This document shows positions 26,938-34,757 of a stretch of DNA of 52,509 nucleotides, in pieces; position 1 is the stretch's first letter; each line of letters begins with the position of its first letter. Under the pieces are notes generated by a model that did no database searches, had not been told where the DNA came from, and saw nothing but the letters and a program-made list of their open reading frames with translations. The stretch is from Mycobacterium sp. (GTDB taxonomy: Bacteria; Actinomycetota; Actinomycetes; Mycobacteriales; Mycobacteriaceae), in assembly GCF_025965855.1 (NCBI RefSeq), contig NZ_JAOPWB010000063.1, positions 1-52,509 on the forward strand, read 5' to 3'. The translations under genes were made by a program, and so were the position numbers.

Positions 26938-27859
26938 CAGAAGCCTCCAGAGAACGCTGTCGCGTGAGGCGCAGCTGCACGACGGTCAACACGAGCAGGA
27001 TCGCGAACATCACCCAGGCCAGTGCCGACGCGTAGCCGAATTCCAGGAACGAGAACGCGTGCTGGAACAGCATGATGCCCAGAACGTAGGTCGCGCTTTC
27101 CGGACCGCCGTTCGCGCCGTTGAGGACATAGACCATGTCAAACGCCTGGAACGCGTGGATGATCGAAATGACCAGCACGAACGACACGGCCCCCCGGATC
27201 AGCGGCACCGTGATGAACACGAACTGCCGGATTTCGCCCGCGCCGTCGATTTTGGCCGCCTCGTATACCGTTTCGGGGACTCCCTGCATCGCGGCCAGCA
27301 AGATGACGGTGGCGAACGGCACGCTGCGCCATACGCTGACGATGCATAGCGACACCATGGCCCATTGCGGGTCCACCAGCCATGGGACCGGGCCGATCCC
27401 GACCCAGCCGAGCATGATGTTGAGCAGTCCGTTGTCGGTGTTGAAGACGAACTGCCAGACGACCGCCATCACCACCGACGAGATGGCCAGGGGCAGAAAG
27501 ACAATGGTCCGGACGATGCCGATGCCCTTGACTTTCCGGTTCAGCACGCCGGCCACGAGAAGGCTGACGACGATGGTCGGCACCACCGTGCCCAGGGTGA
27601 AGACGACGGTGTTGCGGATGGCGATGAGAAACAGCGGGTCAGAGGTGAACAGCTCATTGAAGTTCTTCAGTCCCACGAACTTTGGCGGCCTGAATACGTC
27701 CCACTGCTGGAAGCTCATGTACAGCGAGAACACGAGTGGGAAGATCATGAACACCGCGACCGCCGCCAGGTTGGGCGCGACGAAGAGGCGACCGGCCCGG
27801 GCACGGCGTCGCAATGGCCCCGCGCCTTCGGCACCTTTGCGAATATCAGTCAGTGTCAT
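26924..27859 (-). CDS. Sugar ABC transporter permease (Rv2040c-like)
   Basis: A 311-aa MalF/SugA-type permease. First span LFVAPNLAAVAVFMIFPLVF; EAA loop EAAKIDGAGEIRQFVFITVP. I chose ATG 27859 (MTLTDIRKGAEG), which overlaps the binding-protein stop by ATGA; the longer frame would run 39 residues into that gene. It pairs with the permease at 26095. Confidence 0.92.
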   Translation of the reverse strand: MTLTDIRKGAEGAGPLRRRARAGRLFVAPNLAAVAVFMIFPLVFSLYMSFQQWDVFRPPKFVGLKNFNELFTSDPLFLIAIRNTVVFTLGTVVPTIVVSLLVAGVLNRKVKGIGIVRTIVFLPLAISSVVMAVVWQFVFNTDNGLLNIMLGWVGIGPVPWLVDPQWAMVSLCIVSVWRSVPFATVILLAAMQGVPETVYEAAKIDGAGEIRQFVFITVPLIRGAVSFVLVISIIHAFQAFDMVYVLNGANGGPESATYVLGIMLFQHAFSFLEFGYASALAWVMFAILLVLTVVQLRLTRQRSLEASGALG

Positions 27860-29178
27860 GGATTGCGCAGCACCTCGTCGAGGGCGGGCGACAGGCCGGT
27901 CAGCGACGTCGCCGGCCGGGATCCGCGCAGCACAGGACCGAAGCTGCGGTCCATCAGGGCGACGATCTTTTCCCACGCCGGGGTGACCGGCAGTCCATCC
28001 GAATACGCCGGCCCTTCGGTGAGCACGGCGAGGTTGCCGATCCGATGGTGTGATTCGGCGAAGCCGGTTGAATTGAGCGCAGAGCGCAGCACCGGCACGA
28101 AGAGGGTGGATTCACCGGTCAACGCCTGGCCGACGGGGCCGGTCGCGAATTTCACGAATTCCCATGCCTGCTCCCTGCGTTGACTGCTCGCGGAAATAGC
28201 CAGTCCGGTGGACCCGATATTGGAGCGGGCGGGCCGTCCCTGCCGGCGCGGCCCCACCGGCAACGCGGTGACATCGAAATCGAGGTCCTCGGCTCGGATG
28301 AACGTCTGGTATCGCCAGTGGCCGCCCATCGCGATCGCCGCCTTGCCCGCCGCGAACAGATCGGGCGTGGACATCGACTGCACCTCGGACGCGTCGGGCG
28401 CCACCCTGTGCTTGTTGGACAGGTCGGCGTAGAACTGCACCGCCTCGATGAAGGCGTCGTCGCCGAAATTGAAGTGGGTCGGGTTCGTCAGCGGGGTGGA
28501 CCACGGTACCCCGTTGTTCATGGCGAACAACCCGGCCGAGTAGTACGAGAACCACATGTTGACGAAACCCCATTGCGTGGCTCGCCCGAATCCGTTTCGC
28601 CTGGTGAGAGCTTTGGCGGTTTCCAGAAACTCGGTGAAATTCCACGGCCGCTCCCACGTTGTGGGTGGCGCCGGCAGACCGGCCTCGGCGAAAAGCCGCT
28701 TGTTGTAGAACAGGTAGTTCCCGGACCACTGTTCGGGGAGTGCGTACTGGCCCCCGTTGAACGTGAAGGTGTCATACAGCGACGGGATGCTGTCGGACCT
28801 CAGTTCGGCCGCGAACGCCGGATCGCGCGCGAGCATGGTGTTGAGGTCCAGCAACACCCCCCGGTCGGCCAGTTCGGCGTAGGTCAATTCCCACGCCATC
28901 AGCACATCCGGGCACTTGCCGCCTGCGCAAAACGTCGACAGCTGCTGCATCACGCCCGGCGCGGACAACACCGCCCGAACCTTGATGTCGGGATGACGGC
29001 GCTGGAATTCCTCGACGATGCGCATCCTGCGATCCCGCTCGTCCGGATTGGCCGCGAAGAAGAAGGTCAGCGCGTCGTCGTCGGGGGCGCAGCCGGCGGA
29101 CCAGGGCGCCAGCGACGCCGCGGTGAGCGCACCGGCGCCCCGCAGCAGGCTTCGCCGCCCGAACGGCTTATCGAGCAT
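27856..29178 (-). CDS. ABC transporter solute-binding lipoprotein (Rv2041c-like)
   Basis: A 440-aa extracellular binding protein. The N-terminus has an RR-rich signal (GRRSLLRGAGALTAASLAPW) ending in the lipobox SAGC, so it is a lipid-anchored, possibly Tat-exported protein. The fold is type 1 sugar-binding (FFFAANPDERDRR, VVLMAWELTYAELADRG-like region). It delivers the substrate to the permeases. The start overlaps the tail of the sigma-like frame by 11 bases. The transported sugar is not known from sequence. Confidence 0.92.
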   Translation of the reverse strand: MLDKPFGRRSLLRGAGALTAASLAPWSAGCAPDDDALTFFFAANPDERDRRMRIVEEFQRRHPDIKVRAVLSAPGVMQQLSTFCAGGKCPDVLMAWELTYAELADRGVLLDLNTMLARDPAFAAELRSDSIPSLYDTFTFNGGQYALPEQWSGNYLFYNKRLFAEAGLPAPPTTWERPWNFTEFLETAKALTRRNGFGRATQWGFVNMWFSYYSAGLFAMNNGVPWSTPLTNPTHFNFGDDAFIEAVQFYADLSNKHRVAPDASEVQSMSTPDLFAAGKAAIAMGGHWRYQTFIRAEDLDFDVTALPVGPRRQGRPARSNIGSTGLAISASSQRREQAWEFVKFATGPVGQALTGESTLFVPVLRSALNSTGFAESHHRIGNLAVLTEGPAYSDGLPVTPAWEKIVALMDRSFGPVLRGSRPATSLTGLSPALDEVLRNP

Positions 29179-29830
29179 GGCGCTCCCGATGTTGCCCGGT
29201 GGCCGGCGGTCGCGCCGGCTGTCTTCGATGTCCTTGGTACCCGATGGGACTGTGGTGTTGCTGCGATCGCCGACTCGGCAGCGCGAGGACGGCCCGGCGC
29301 AGCCGGTCGGGAGCGCGGGTGATGTCGATGCTGTGAATGCGGTTGTCGGCCCCGAAGCCGATCCGCAGCAGGGCCTGCGCGCGCCCGTGGGGCGCGATCA
29401 CGATGCCCTGGGCACCGTCGATGAGCAGGACGGAACCGGCCCGCGCGCGCTGGGCGAAGCCCTCGACGACCGCGAGGTGCTCGGCCGCACGGCTCGTCTC
29501 GACGGCCGGACGGGCGTGCAGTCGGCCGCCGGCCCGGCTTGCGAGCTTCTTCGCGGCGGCCGGCGACCGGTCCAGGAGGGCGGCGATCTTCTCGAACGGC
29601 ATGGCGAACACATCGTGCAGCACCAGGGCGACGCACTGCGAGGGTGAGAGCCGGTCGAGCACGACGAGCAGGGAGTCGAATCCGTAACGGGTGGCCTTCA
29701 GCCACGCCGCCTGCACCGCGTCGTCGGCGTCGGCAACCGATCCGAGCAGCTGAAACGCGACCGACCTCAGGTGTCGTCGATCTGCGTCGAAGCGTTGCGC
29801 GAGATCCACAAGATCCTTTGGTGCGCTCAA
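29168..29830 (-). pseudogene. SigJ/ECF41-like sigma factor with two internal deletions
   Basis: Start ATG 29830 begins MSAPKDLVDLAQRFDADRRH then LRSVAFQLLGSVADADDAV, which is sigma region 2.1. After AWLKATRYGF it jumps to DSLLVVLDRLSPSQCVALVL, skipping the rest of region 2 and the linker. Region 4 (MPFEKIAALLDRSPAAAKKL) survives. The SnoaL-like C-terminal domain also lacks its middle: VVEGFAQRARAG runs straight into SVLLIDGAQGIVIAPHGRAQ. Both losses keep the frame, giving 220 aa instead of about 290-310. The final 35 residues look frame-shifted. It overlaps the binding-protein start. Most likely a non-functional relic; a minimal regulator cannot be excluded. Confidence 0.6.
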
Positions 29831-29909
29831 GGGTCACCCTTTCTGCGTGGGAGTCGTCAAGAAGATGAGCGCATCCATCGAACTCTCTGTCGCAAAGGAG
29901 ACCAGCACC

Positions 29910-29993
29910 ATGACCCTACCGATTGTGCGCCGCAACGTGCATTGCGGCCATTCGGCTCGCCGCTGCGGAAACACCTGTAGGACAAGGGATTGA
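29910..29993 (+). CDS. Possible 27-aa leader peptide with four cysteines
   Basis: ATG 29910, preceded by AAAGGAG at a good distance, opens MTLPIVRRNVHCGHSARRCG then NTCRTRD and stops at 29993, 5 bases before the DoxX-like start at 29999. Three to four cysteines and arginines stand out (HC, RRC, NTC). It may be a translated upstream frame that couples to or attenuates the DoxX-like gene. No homolog is known to me; coding is inferred from the ribosome binding site and position. Confidence 0.35.
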   Translation: MTLPIVRRNVHCGHSARRCGNTCRTRD

Positions 29994-29998
29994 CGCAG

Positions 29999-30349
29999 AT
30001 GTATACCACGTACATCGTGATCACGCTGATAACCGCCGTCGTCACCGCCGGAGTAGCCGTGGCCGACCTCATCCCCGCGGGATTCGTCCTGGCGAACTCG
30101 GCCGAGGTCGGGGTGCCGCGCTCTTGGTTGCGGCCACTCGCCGCGGTAAAGCTGGCAGGGGCCGCCGGGCTGGTCGTGGGGCTCCGCACCGCGCCGGCTC
30201 TGGGAATTGCGGCCGCCGTCGGCCTGGTGCTGTTCTTCGTCGGCGCGTTCATCACGCACCTGCGGGCCCACATCGTGTACAACATCGCGTTTCCGGGCGC
30301 CTATTTGTGCCTGTCGGCGGCAACGCTGGCGCTGACGGTTGCGCACTGA
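29999..30349 (+). CDS. DoxX-like family membrane protein
   Basis: A 116-aa protein with four hydrophobic spans (VVTAGVAVADLIPAGFVL; LAAVKLAGAAGLVVGL; LGIAAAVGLVLFFVGAFITHL; PGAYLCLSAATLALTV). This is the small DoxX_2 type. ECF41 sigma factors are commonly associated with DoxX/carboxymuconolactone-decarboxylase-type genes, and a decayed sigma gene of that group lies divergently upstream. I chose ATG 29999 over TTG 29990 because of the AAGGG spacing. Function unknown; membrane redox or quinone-linked roles have been suggested for DoxX relatives. Confidence 0.75.
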   Translation: MYTTYIVITLITAVVTAGVAVADLIPAGFVLANSAEVGVPRSWLRPLAAVKLAGAAGLVVGLRTAPALGIAAAVGLVLFFVGAFITHLRAHIVYNIAFPGAYLCLSAATLALTVAH

Positions 30350-30351
30350 CC

Positions 30352-31170
30352 TCAGGCCGGAAAGTACCTAATCCGGTTGATCGCGTTGCCCGGCCACGCC
30401 ACGTCGACGAGCATGACACCGCGCCCGTGAGCCGAGTTGACCGAAACCGCGACCGTGCTCCCCGCGCCGATCACCTTGGCCCAGCTTGCCCCGTCGAGCT
30501 GTTCGACGAGTTCGGCGATATCGAGCCGGTCATCGTCACCCAAAGTTATTGGGGCCGTTGGTGAGAGCGGACGCAGAGCGGCGGACATGTCTTTTCGGAC
30601 GACGGCGCCGAGGAAGGTCTCCGCCAGCCTTTTGTGCCGCGCACCGACCCGCCGAAAGCCGGCCACGAAGCCCGCGGTGCCCCGCAATCCCTGATTGGCC
30701 AACAAAGCACGCGACAGGTGCAGGGCGGGCGACGCCGCTCGCGACCCCGTTCGCAGAAACTGCAGCATCATCGCCGGCAGCTCCCAATAGGCGCGCAGGT
30801 GGGCAATCTTCCAGCGGCCGTTGTCTTCTCGGAGGTCGTAGCGGAGGTACGCGGGAATGTACATCGTCACCGCGGAATCCATTTTCGCGATGGGGCCCAT
30901 CGACACCTCGAGCTCGAGGTCGCGCAGCACGGCGGTGCCGAACACGACGTCGAGGTCGCGATGGAACTTGATGTCGCGCGGGCCGATGAAGGTGTCGTAG
31001 AAGCGGCCGATCTGCGCCTGCCCGACATGGGGGCGCGATCCCACCGGGTCTTCGACCCGGCCGTCGCCGGCGAACAGCCCCACCCATCCGGCGCGGTCGT
31101 TCGCGGCGGCCGCCCGGGGCGAGCGCTCCACCGCGGCGAGCAGGCGCTCGCGATCCAGCGGCGCCACCAT
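30352..31170 (-). CDS. Conserved protein, Rv2042c-like (NTF2-like domain)
   Basis: A 272-aa protein immediately after pncA, the position of Rv2042c in M. tuberculosis. The N-terminal half reads like a SnoaL/ketosteroid-isomerase fold (VGLFAGDGRVEDPVGSRPHV, GQAQIGRFYDTFIGP). The C-terminal half is unrecognised. ATG 31170 overlaps the pncA stop by one base (TGATG), so the two are coupled. Function unknown. Confidence 0.8.
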   Translation of the reverse strand: MVAPLDRERLLAAVERSPRAAAANDRAGWVGLFAGDGRVEDPVGSRPHVGQAQIGRFYDTFIGPRDIKFHRDLDVVFGTAVLRDLELEVSMGPIAKMDSAVTMYIPAYLRYDLREDNGRWKIAHLRAYWELPAMMLQFLRTGSRAASPALHLSRALLANQGLRGTAGFVAGFRRVGARHKRLAETFLGAVVRKDMSAALRPLSPTAPITLGDDDRLDIAELVEQLDGASWAKVIGAGSTVAVSVNSAHGRGVMLVDVAWPGNAINRIRYFPA

Positions 31171-31730
31171 CACGGGCCGCCGACCAGCTCGATGCCGAGG
31201 GTTCGCATCTGTGCCAACGCTTCCGCGGCCGAATCCGCCGCCACAGCGGCGGTCAGGTCCACCAATACCCGAGTGGTCAGGCCGGCCCGCGCCGCGTCCT
31301 CGGCGGTCCGCCGGACGCAATGGTCGGTGGCAAGGCCGACCACGTCGACCTCGTCGACCCCGCGCTGGTGCAACCACTCGAGCAGCGGGGTCCCCTTGTC
31401 GTCGACGCCCTCGAAGCCGCTGTACGCCGCGCCGTAGGCGCCCTTGCGGAACACCGCCTCGATGCGGCTGGTGTCGAGGGCGGGATGGAAATCCGCACCG
31501 GAGCTTTCGGCGACGCAGTGCGGGGGCCACGACGACCGGTAGTCCGGGCGGTCGGAGAAATGGTCACCGGGCTCGATGTGGAAGTCCTCCGTCGCAACGA
31601 CGTGGTCGTAGCCCGGCTCGCCGGCGAGGTATCCGGTGATGGCGGAAGCCAACGCGGCGCCGCCGGCTATCGCCAGCGAGCCCCCCTCGCAGAAGTCGTT
31701 TTGCACGTCGACGATGATCAACGCCCGCAC
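31170..31730 (-). CDS. pncA: Nicotinamidase/pyrazinamidase PncA
   Basis: From GTG 31730 the protein is exactly 186 aa, as in M. tuberculosis PncA, and hydrolyses nicotinamide (and the drug pyrazinamide) to the acid plus ammonia. The catalytic triad Asp8, Lys96, Cys138 and the metal ligands Asp49, His51, His57, His71 are all present at those positions (D8 in IIVDVQNDF, TEDFHIEPGDHF, WPPHC, FRKGAY, TDHC). His57 is retained, unlike M. bovis. An in-frame ATG at 31742 would add four residues. Predicted to be active. Synteny with Rv2042c and lipT supports the call. Confidence 0.96.
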   Translation of the reverse strand: MRALIIVDVQNDFCEGGSLAIAGGAALASAITGYLAGEPGYDHVVATEDFHIEPGDHFSDRPDYRSSWPPHCVAESSGADFHPALDTSRIEAVFRKGAYGAAYSGFEGVDDKGTPLLEWLHQRGVDEVDVVGLATDHCVRRTAEDAARAGLTTRVLVDLTAAVAADSAAEALAQMRTLGIELVGGP

Positions 31731-31827
31731 GCGCTCCACCATATCGTCGTCGGGCCAAACGGACGGCCGCGAGCTGCGCCGACGGGCCGACGGTTTGCTT
31801 GCCGGCCCGCCGGGTAACCCAGCTGCC

Positions 31828-32808
31828 ATGTTGATCCGCAGAATCGCGAGGCCCCTATTGTCGGCAGTGTTCATCGGCCAGGGAATCGACTCGCTGCTCC
31901 ATCCCAAGCCGGCGGCGGAAGCCGCGGCGCCGGCGGTTGACGGTCTCCGCTCCCTGCCGGATCCGGTGGGCAGCAGCATTCCCAGCGACCCCAAGACATT
32001 CGCACAAATCAACGCGGCCGTTCAGATCGGCGGCGGCCTGCTGCTCGCCGCGGGCAAAGCGCCGCGTATCGCCTCGGCGGCTCTCGCCTTCACGGTGCTG
32101 CCGGCCAACCTCGGCGCGCACATGTTCTGGAGTGAGAGCGACCCGCAGCTGAAAGCCCAGAAGCGCAAGGATTTTCTGACCGACCTCAGCCTGGTGGGGG
32201 GGCTGATAATCGCGTCCGCCGATACTGCCGGCAAGCCGTCCCTGGGCTGGCGGGGCCGACGGGCGGCGGAACGGATCTCCGATCGGGTGTCGTCGGCGCT
32301 GCCGGGATCCGATGATGCCGAACTCGGGGAAAAGATCGTGCATGGCCTGCAGGCCGGCGCCGAACGCGGGCTCGAGCTGGCCAGCACCGCCGCAGAACGA
32401 GGCGCCCCGTACGCCGAGGCCGCCCTCGAACGCAGCCGCGAACTGGCCAGCACCGCCGCAGAACGAGGCGCCCCGTACGCCGAGGCCGCCCTCGAACGCG
32501 GCCGCGAACTGGCCAGCACCGCCGCGGAAAAGGGTGCCCCCCTGGCGAAGAAGGCGCGCAAACGGGGCGAGGAACTGGCCAGCACGGCGGCGGAAAAGAG
32601 CGCGCCACTGGCGAAGAAGGCCCGCAAACGCGGCGAAGAGCTGGCCGACACGGCGCGGGATCGCGGGGTGGAGCTCGCCGAGATCGCGCGGCTACGTGGC
32701 AGCGAGTTCGCCAACACGGCGGCCGCGCGCGGCAGTCACCTGGCCGACGCCGCCCGTGATCGGGTCGGCGACGGGGTCGCGACCCGTCGTCGCCGGCGCC
32801 CCTGGTAA
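31828..32808 (+). CDS. DoxX family membrane protein with repeat-rich C-terminal tail
   Basis: A 326-aa protein. Residues 1-160 are a DoxX domain (four spans, IRRIARPLLSAVFIGQGID, FAQINAAVQIGGGLLLAAGK, ALAFTVLPANLGAHMFWSE). The remainder is hydrophilic and repetitive: four and a half copies of a 22-residue unit of the type ELASTAAERGAPYAEAALER, changing to Lys/Arg-rich forms (AKKARKRGEE), then a basic end (TRRRRRPW). The tail resembles the basic repeats of cell-surface adhesins, but that role is inference. It is divergent from pncA. Confidence 0.8.
   Translation: MLIRRIARPLLSAVFIGQGIDSLLHPKPAAEAAAPAVDGLRSLPDPVGSSIPSDPKTFAQINAAVQIGGGLLLAAGKAPRIASAALAFTVLPANLGAHMFWSESDPQLKAQKRKDFLTDLSLVGGLIIASADTAGKPSLGWRGRRAAERISDRVSSALPGSDDAELGEKIVHGLQAGAERGLELASTAAERGAPYAEAALERSRELASTAAERGAPYAEAALERGRELASTAAEKGAPLAKKARKRGEELASTAAEKSAPLAKKARKRGEELADTARDRGVELAEIARLRGSEFANTAAARGSHLADAARDRVGDGVATRRRRRPW
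32374..32637 (+). repeat. Four tandem 66-bp repeats inside the DoxX gene
   Basis: Units start at 32374, 32440, 32506 and 32572 and each encodes 22 residues starting EL-A-S-T-A-A; a degenerate fifth begins at 32638. Units 1 and 2 are almost identical at the DNA level, so one is a recent duplication. Length variation between strains is likely. Confidence 0.85.
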
Positions 32809-32815
32809 TGCGCGC

Positions 32816-33394
32816 TCAGTTCGGCCAGCGCGACGGCAGTTCCTCGGCTGCCCAGGCCGGCCAATCGGGGCCGCCGACCACCTCCCCGCCGCTCAGTTGG
32901 GCGACGATGCGCGGCCCGCGCAGGCGGCTGTTGTCGTAGACGGTCGCGATGTCGGACAACGCGATGGCGTTGGCGACCAGTGCCCACAAGCGGCGGTGCC
33001 GTTCGCGGATTTTGGCCTCGGGCACGTGGTGGCCGCCGGCCTGCACGCGGTGCCTGACGCGCTCGACCGCAAGGTTTTCCGGGACGAGCAACGCATGGAG
33101 GACGACGGTGAAGCCCTCGTCGTGCGCGCCGCGAATCAGGTCCAGCTTCGACGGATGCGAAAACACGGTCTCGGCAATCAAAGAGCGGCCCAGCTCGATC
33201 AGCTTTGCGCGGGTGTCGGCGGCGATTCGTGCGGCGTCATACGCGTGCGACGCCGGGTCCTCGGGCCAGCGCTGCCTCGCTATCTCGTCGGCGTTGACCA
33301 CGAGACTTCCAGGCAGCAGTGGCGAGAGGGTGAAGGCGATGAACGTCGACTTGCCGGCACCGTTCGGCCCGACCACCAGGTCCAGTCGGTTCAT
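32816..33394 (-). CDS. Zeta-toxin-like kinase (probable toxin)
   Basis: A 192-aa P-loop ATPase of the zeta toxin/AAA_33 type, resembling M. tuberculosis Rv0366c. Walker A is GPNGAGKST at residues 9-17; FIAFTLSPLLPGSLVVNADE carries the conserved Asp, and SLIAETVFSHPSKLDLI follows. Zeta toxins phosphorylate UDP-N-acetylglucosamine. The antitoxin-like gene is upstream, 18 bases before its start. It is convergent with the DoxX gene. Confidence 0.8.
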   Translation of the reverse strand: MNRLDLVVGPNGAGKSTFIAFTLSPLLPGSLVVNADEIARQRWPEDPASHAYDAARIAADTRAKLIELGRSLIAETVFSHPSKLDLIRGAHDEGFTVVLHALLVPENLAVERVRHRVQAGGHHVPEAKIRERHRRLWALVANAIALSDIATVYDNSRLRGPRIVAQLSGGEVVGGPDWPAWAAEELPSRWPN

Positions 33395-33412
33395 CGTCCC
33401 GCCGGGTCGGGG

Positions 33413-33802
33413 TCAGCGCCTGGTCGCAAGCACCACCTCGGTGCCGTCGGGTTGGTGCTCGACGATCTCGCCGGCGTCGTTGAGGGCGACTGTGGTGATT
33501 CCCTGCCCTGCCAGCGCCGCCCCGTAGTTGGTGCGCGCCAGGCTCTCCTCGACGGCCGCCGAGATTTCGGCGTTGAACACCACACCCTCCTCGACGGTGA
33601 GGTCGCTGGTCGCCAAGTGACCGGCCAACGCGGCTTCCACCCGTCGCCGAGAGGTGGTGTGCTGGGTGGACACCGCGCGCCCGACCCGCGCCCAGTGGTC
33701 GAGTTGCTGCTTGGCCGAACGGCTCTGGCGGGCACCCTCGGACGCCGCGCTGTCCATCAGGTCGGCGGCAACCCGCGTGACGCGATCGAGGGCCTCTGCC
33801 AT
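33413..33802 (-). CDS. Probable antitoxin of the zeta-type pair (Rv0367c-like)
   Basis: A 129-aa soluble protein starting MAEALDRVTRVAADLMDSAA. Its N-terminus resembles ParD-type helices (SRSAKQQLDHWARVGRAVST), and TSDLTVEEGVVFNAEISAA follows. It matches the length and position of the M. tuberculosis Rv0367c partner of Rv0366c. It lies just before the toxin gene and downstream of a perfect palindrome, fitting an autoregulated antitoxin. Confidence 0.75.
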   Translation of the reverse strand: MAEALDRVTRVAADLMDSAASEGARQSRSAKQQLDHWARVGRAVSTQHTTSRRRVEAALAGHLATSDLTVEEGVVFNAEISAAVEESLARTNYGAALAGQGITTVALNDAGEIVEHQPDGTEVVLATRR

Positions 33803-33839
33803 GACGTTCCTCCGCTCCTGCAGCACTCCGTTACAAACC

Positions 33840-33854
33840 GTAGCATAATGCTAC
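33840..33854. promoter_or_regulatory. Operator-like palindrome before the antitoxin gene
   Basis: GTAGCAT-A-ATGCTAC, a perfect 7-1-7 inverted repeat centred 45 bases upstream of the antitoxin start at 33802. Toxin-antitoxin operons are usually autorepressed through such sites. Binding is inferred. Confidence 0.65.
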
Positions 33855-33887
33855 ACCCCGTGCCGGGCGCCGAGGGTGGCCCCGCAC

Positions 33888-34232
33888 CTACCGAACTCGG
33901 AAATACACGGCCCATGACACCGCGACGAGTGCGAACGCGGCGACCTGCACGCCCATCAGCCAGCCGGCGGGATAGAGCGTTCCGGTGACGTAATGGGCGA
34001 TGAATCCGTCCGGCGGCAGCGGCGCCATGCCGGCCCGGTAGCGCGCCCAGCGCTCCGCCCACGTCAACGGACAGTCCGTCCGCTTCGTGGCGATGGCCGC
34101 CGCCCAGATCACCGCCGGGACGTGGAGCCACATCGTGCGCCGCCAGCGCAACGCGAGGAAACCGCCGATAACCACGTAGCCGATGAAGGCGAAGTGCAGC
34201 GCCACGAGCAGCCCAGCCGCGATTGCGTACAT
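33888..34232 (-). CDS. DUF2784 membrane protein
   Basis: A 114-aa protein with three or four hydrophobic spans and the DUF2784 pattern: LLVALHFAFIGYVVIGGFLALRWR then TKRTDCPLTWAERWARYRAG, and IAHYVTGTLYPAGW. Family function unknown. It starts 3 bases after gntK ends, so the two are probably co-transcribed. Confidence 0.85.
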   Translation of the reverse strand: MYAIAAGLLVALHFAFIGYVVIGGFLALRWRRTMWLHVPAVIWAAAIATKRTDCPLTWAERWARYRAGMAPLPPDGFIAHYVTGTLYPAGWLMGVQVAAFALVAVSWAVYFRVR

Positions 34233-34235
34233 GGC

Positions 34236-34757
34236 TCAGGCGCCCGGGTGCCCCGCCACGTAGGCGTCGACGATCGCTTCGACACCCTGACCGGCATCCG
34301 CGGTGACGCCGGCCTCGTCGACACCGAGCGGCTCCAGCGCGTCGAGCTGCGACCGCAGCAACGCGGCCGGCATGAAATGGCCCGACCTCGCGGCCAGCCG
34401 GCGGCCGATCAGTTCCGGTGAACCGCTGAGATGCAAGAACTCCACGCCCGGGCAGTGCGCTCGGAGGTGGTCGCGGTATTTGCGTTTGAGCGCCGAGCAA
34501 CTCACCACGCCACCGTGGCGGTGGCCCGCCAACCAGTCCCCGACCCTTTCCAGCCAGGGATAGCGATCATCGTCGTCGAGCGGTTCGCCGGCGGCCATCT
34601 TGACGATGTTCGCCGGCGGGTGCAGGGTGTCGGCGTCCACGAACGGCACCGCCAACCGTCGCGCCAGCGCCGCTCCCACCGTCGACTTGCCCGATCCGGA
34701 TACACCCATCACCACCACGGGTGACGCGGCCACTATCCGGCGAGGTTGCGATTCCAT
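34236..34757 (-). CDS. gntK: Gluconokinase
   Basis: A 173-aa FGGY-unrelated GntK-type kinase that phosphorylates gluconate to 6-phosphogluconate. Walker A is MGVSGSGKST (residues 17-26). DADTLHPPANIVKMAAGEPL is the typical substrate segment, followed by VVSCSALKRKYRDHLR and SGHFMPAALLRSQLDALEPL. Start ATG 34757 overlaps the upstream kinase-like gene by 25 bases. Confidence 0.92.
   Translation of the reverse strand: MESQPRRIVAASPVVVMGVSGSGKSTVGAALARRLAVPFVDADTLHPPANIVKMAAGEPLDDDDRYPWLERVGDWLAGHRHGGVVSCSALKRKYRDHLRAHCPGVEFLHLSGSPELIGRRLAARSGHFMPAALLRSQLDALEPLGVDEAGVTADAGQGVEAIVDAYVAGHPGA

Noticed and set aside
32374..32637. Regular repeats that could suggest a CRISPR array
   Set aside because: The repeats are contiguous 66-bp coding units in frame, with no spacers and no cas genes nearby.
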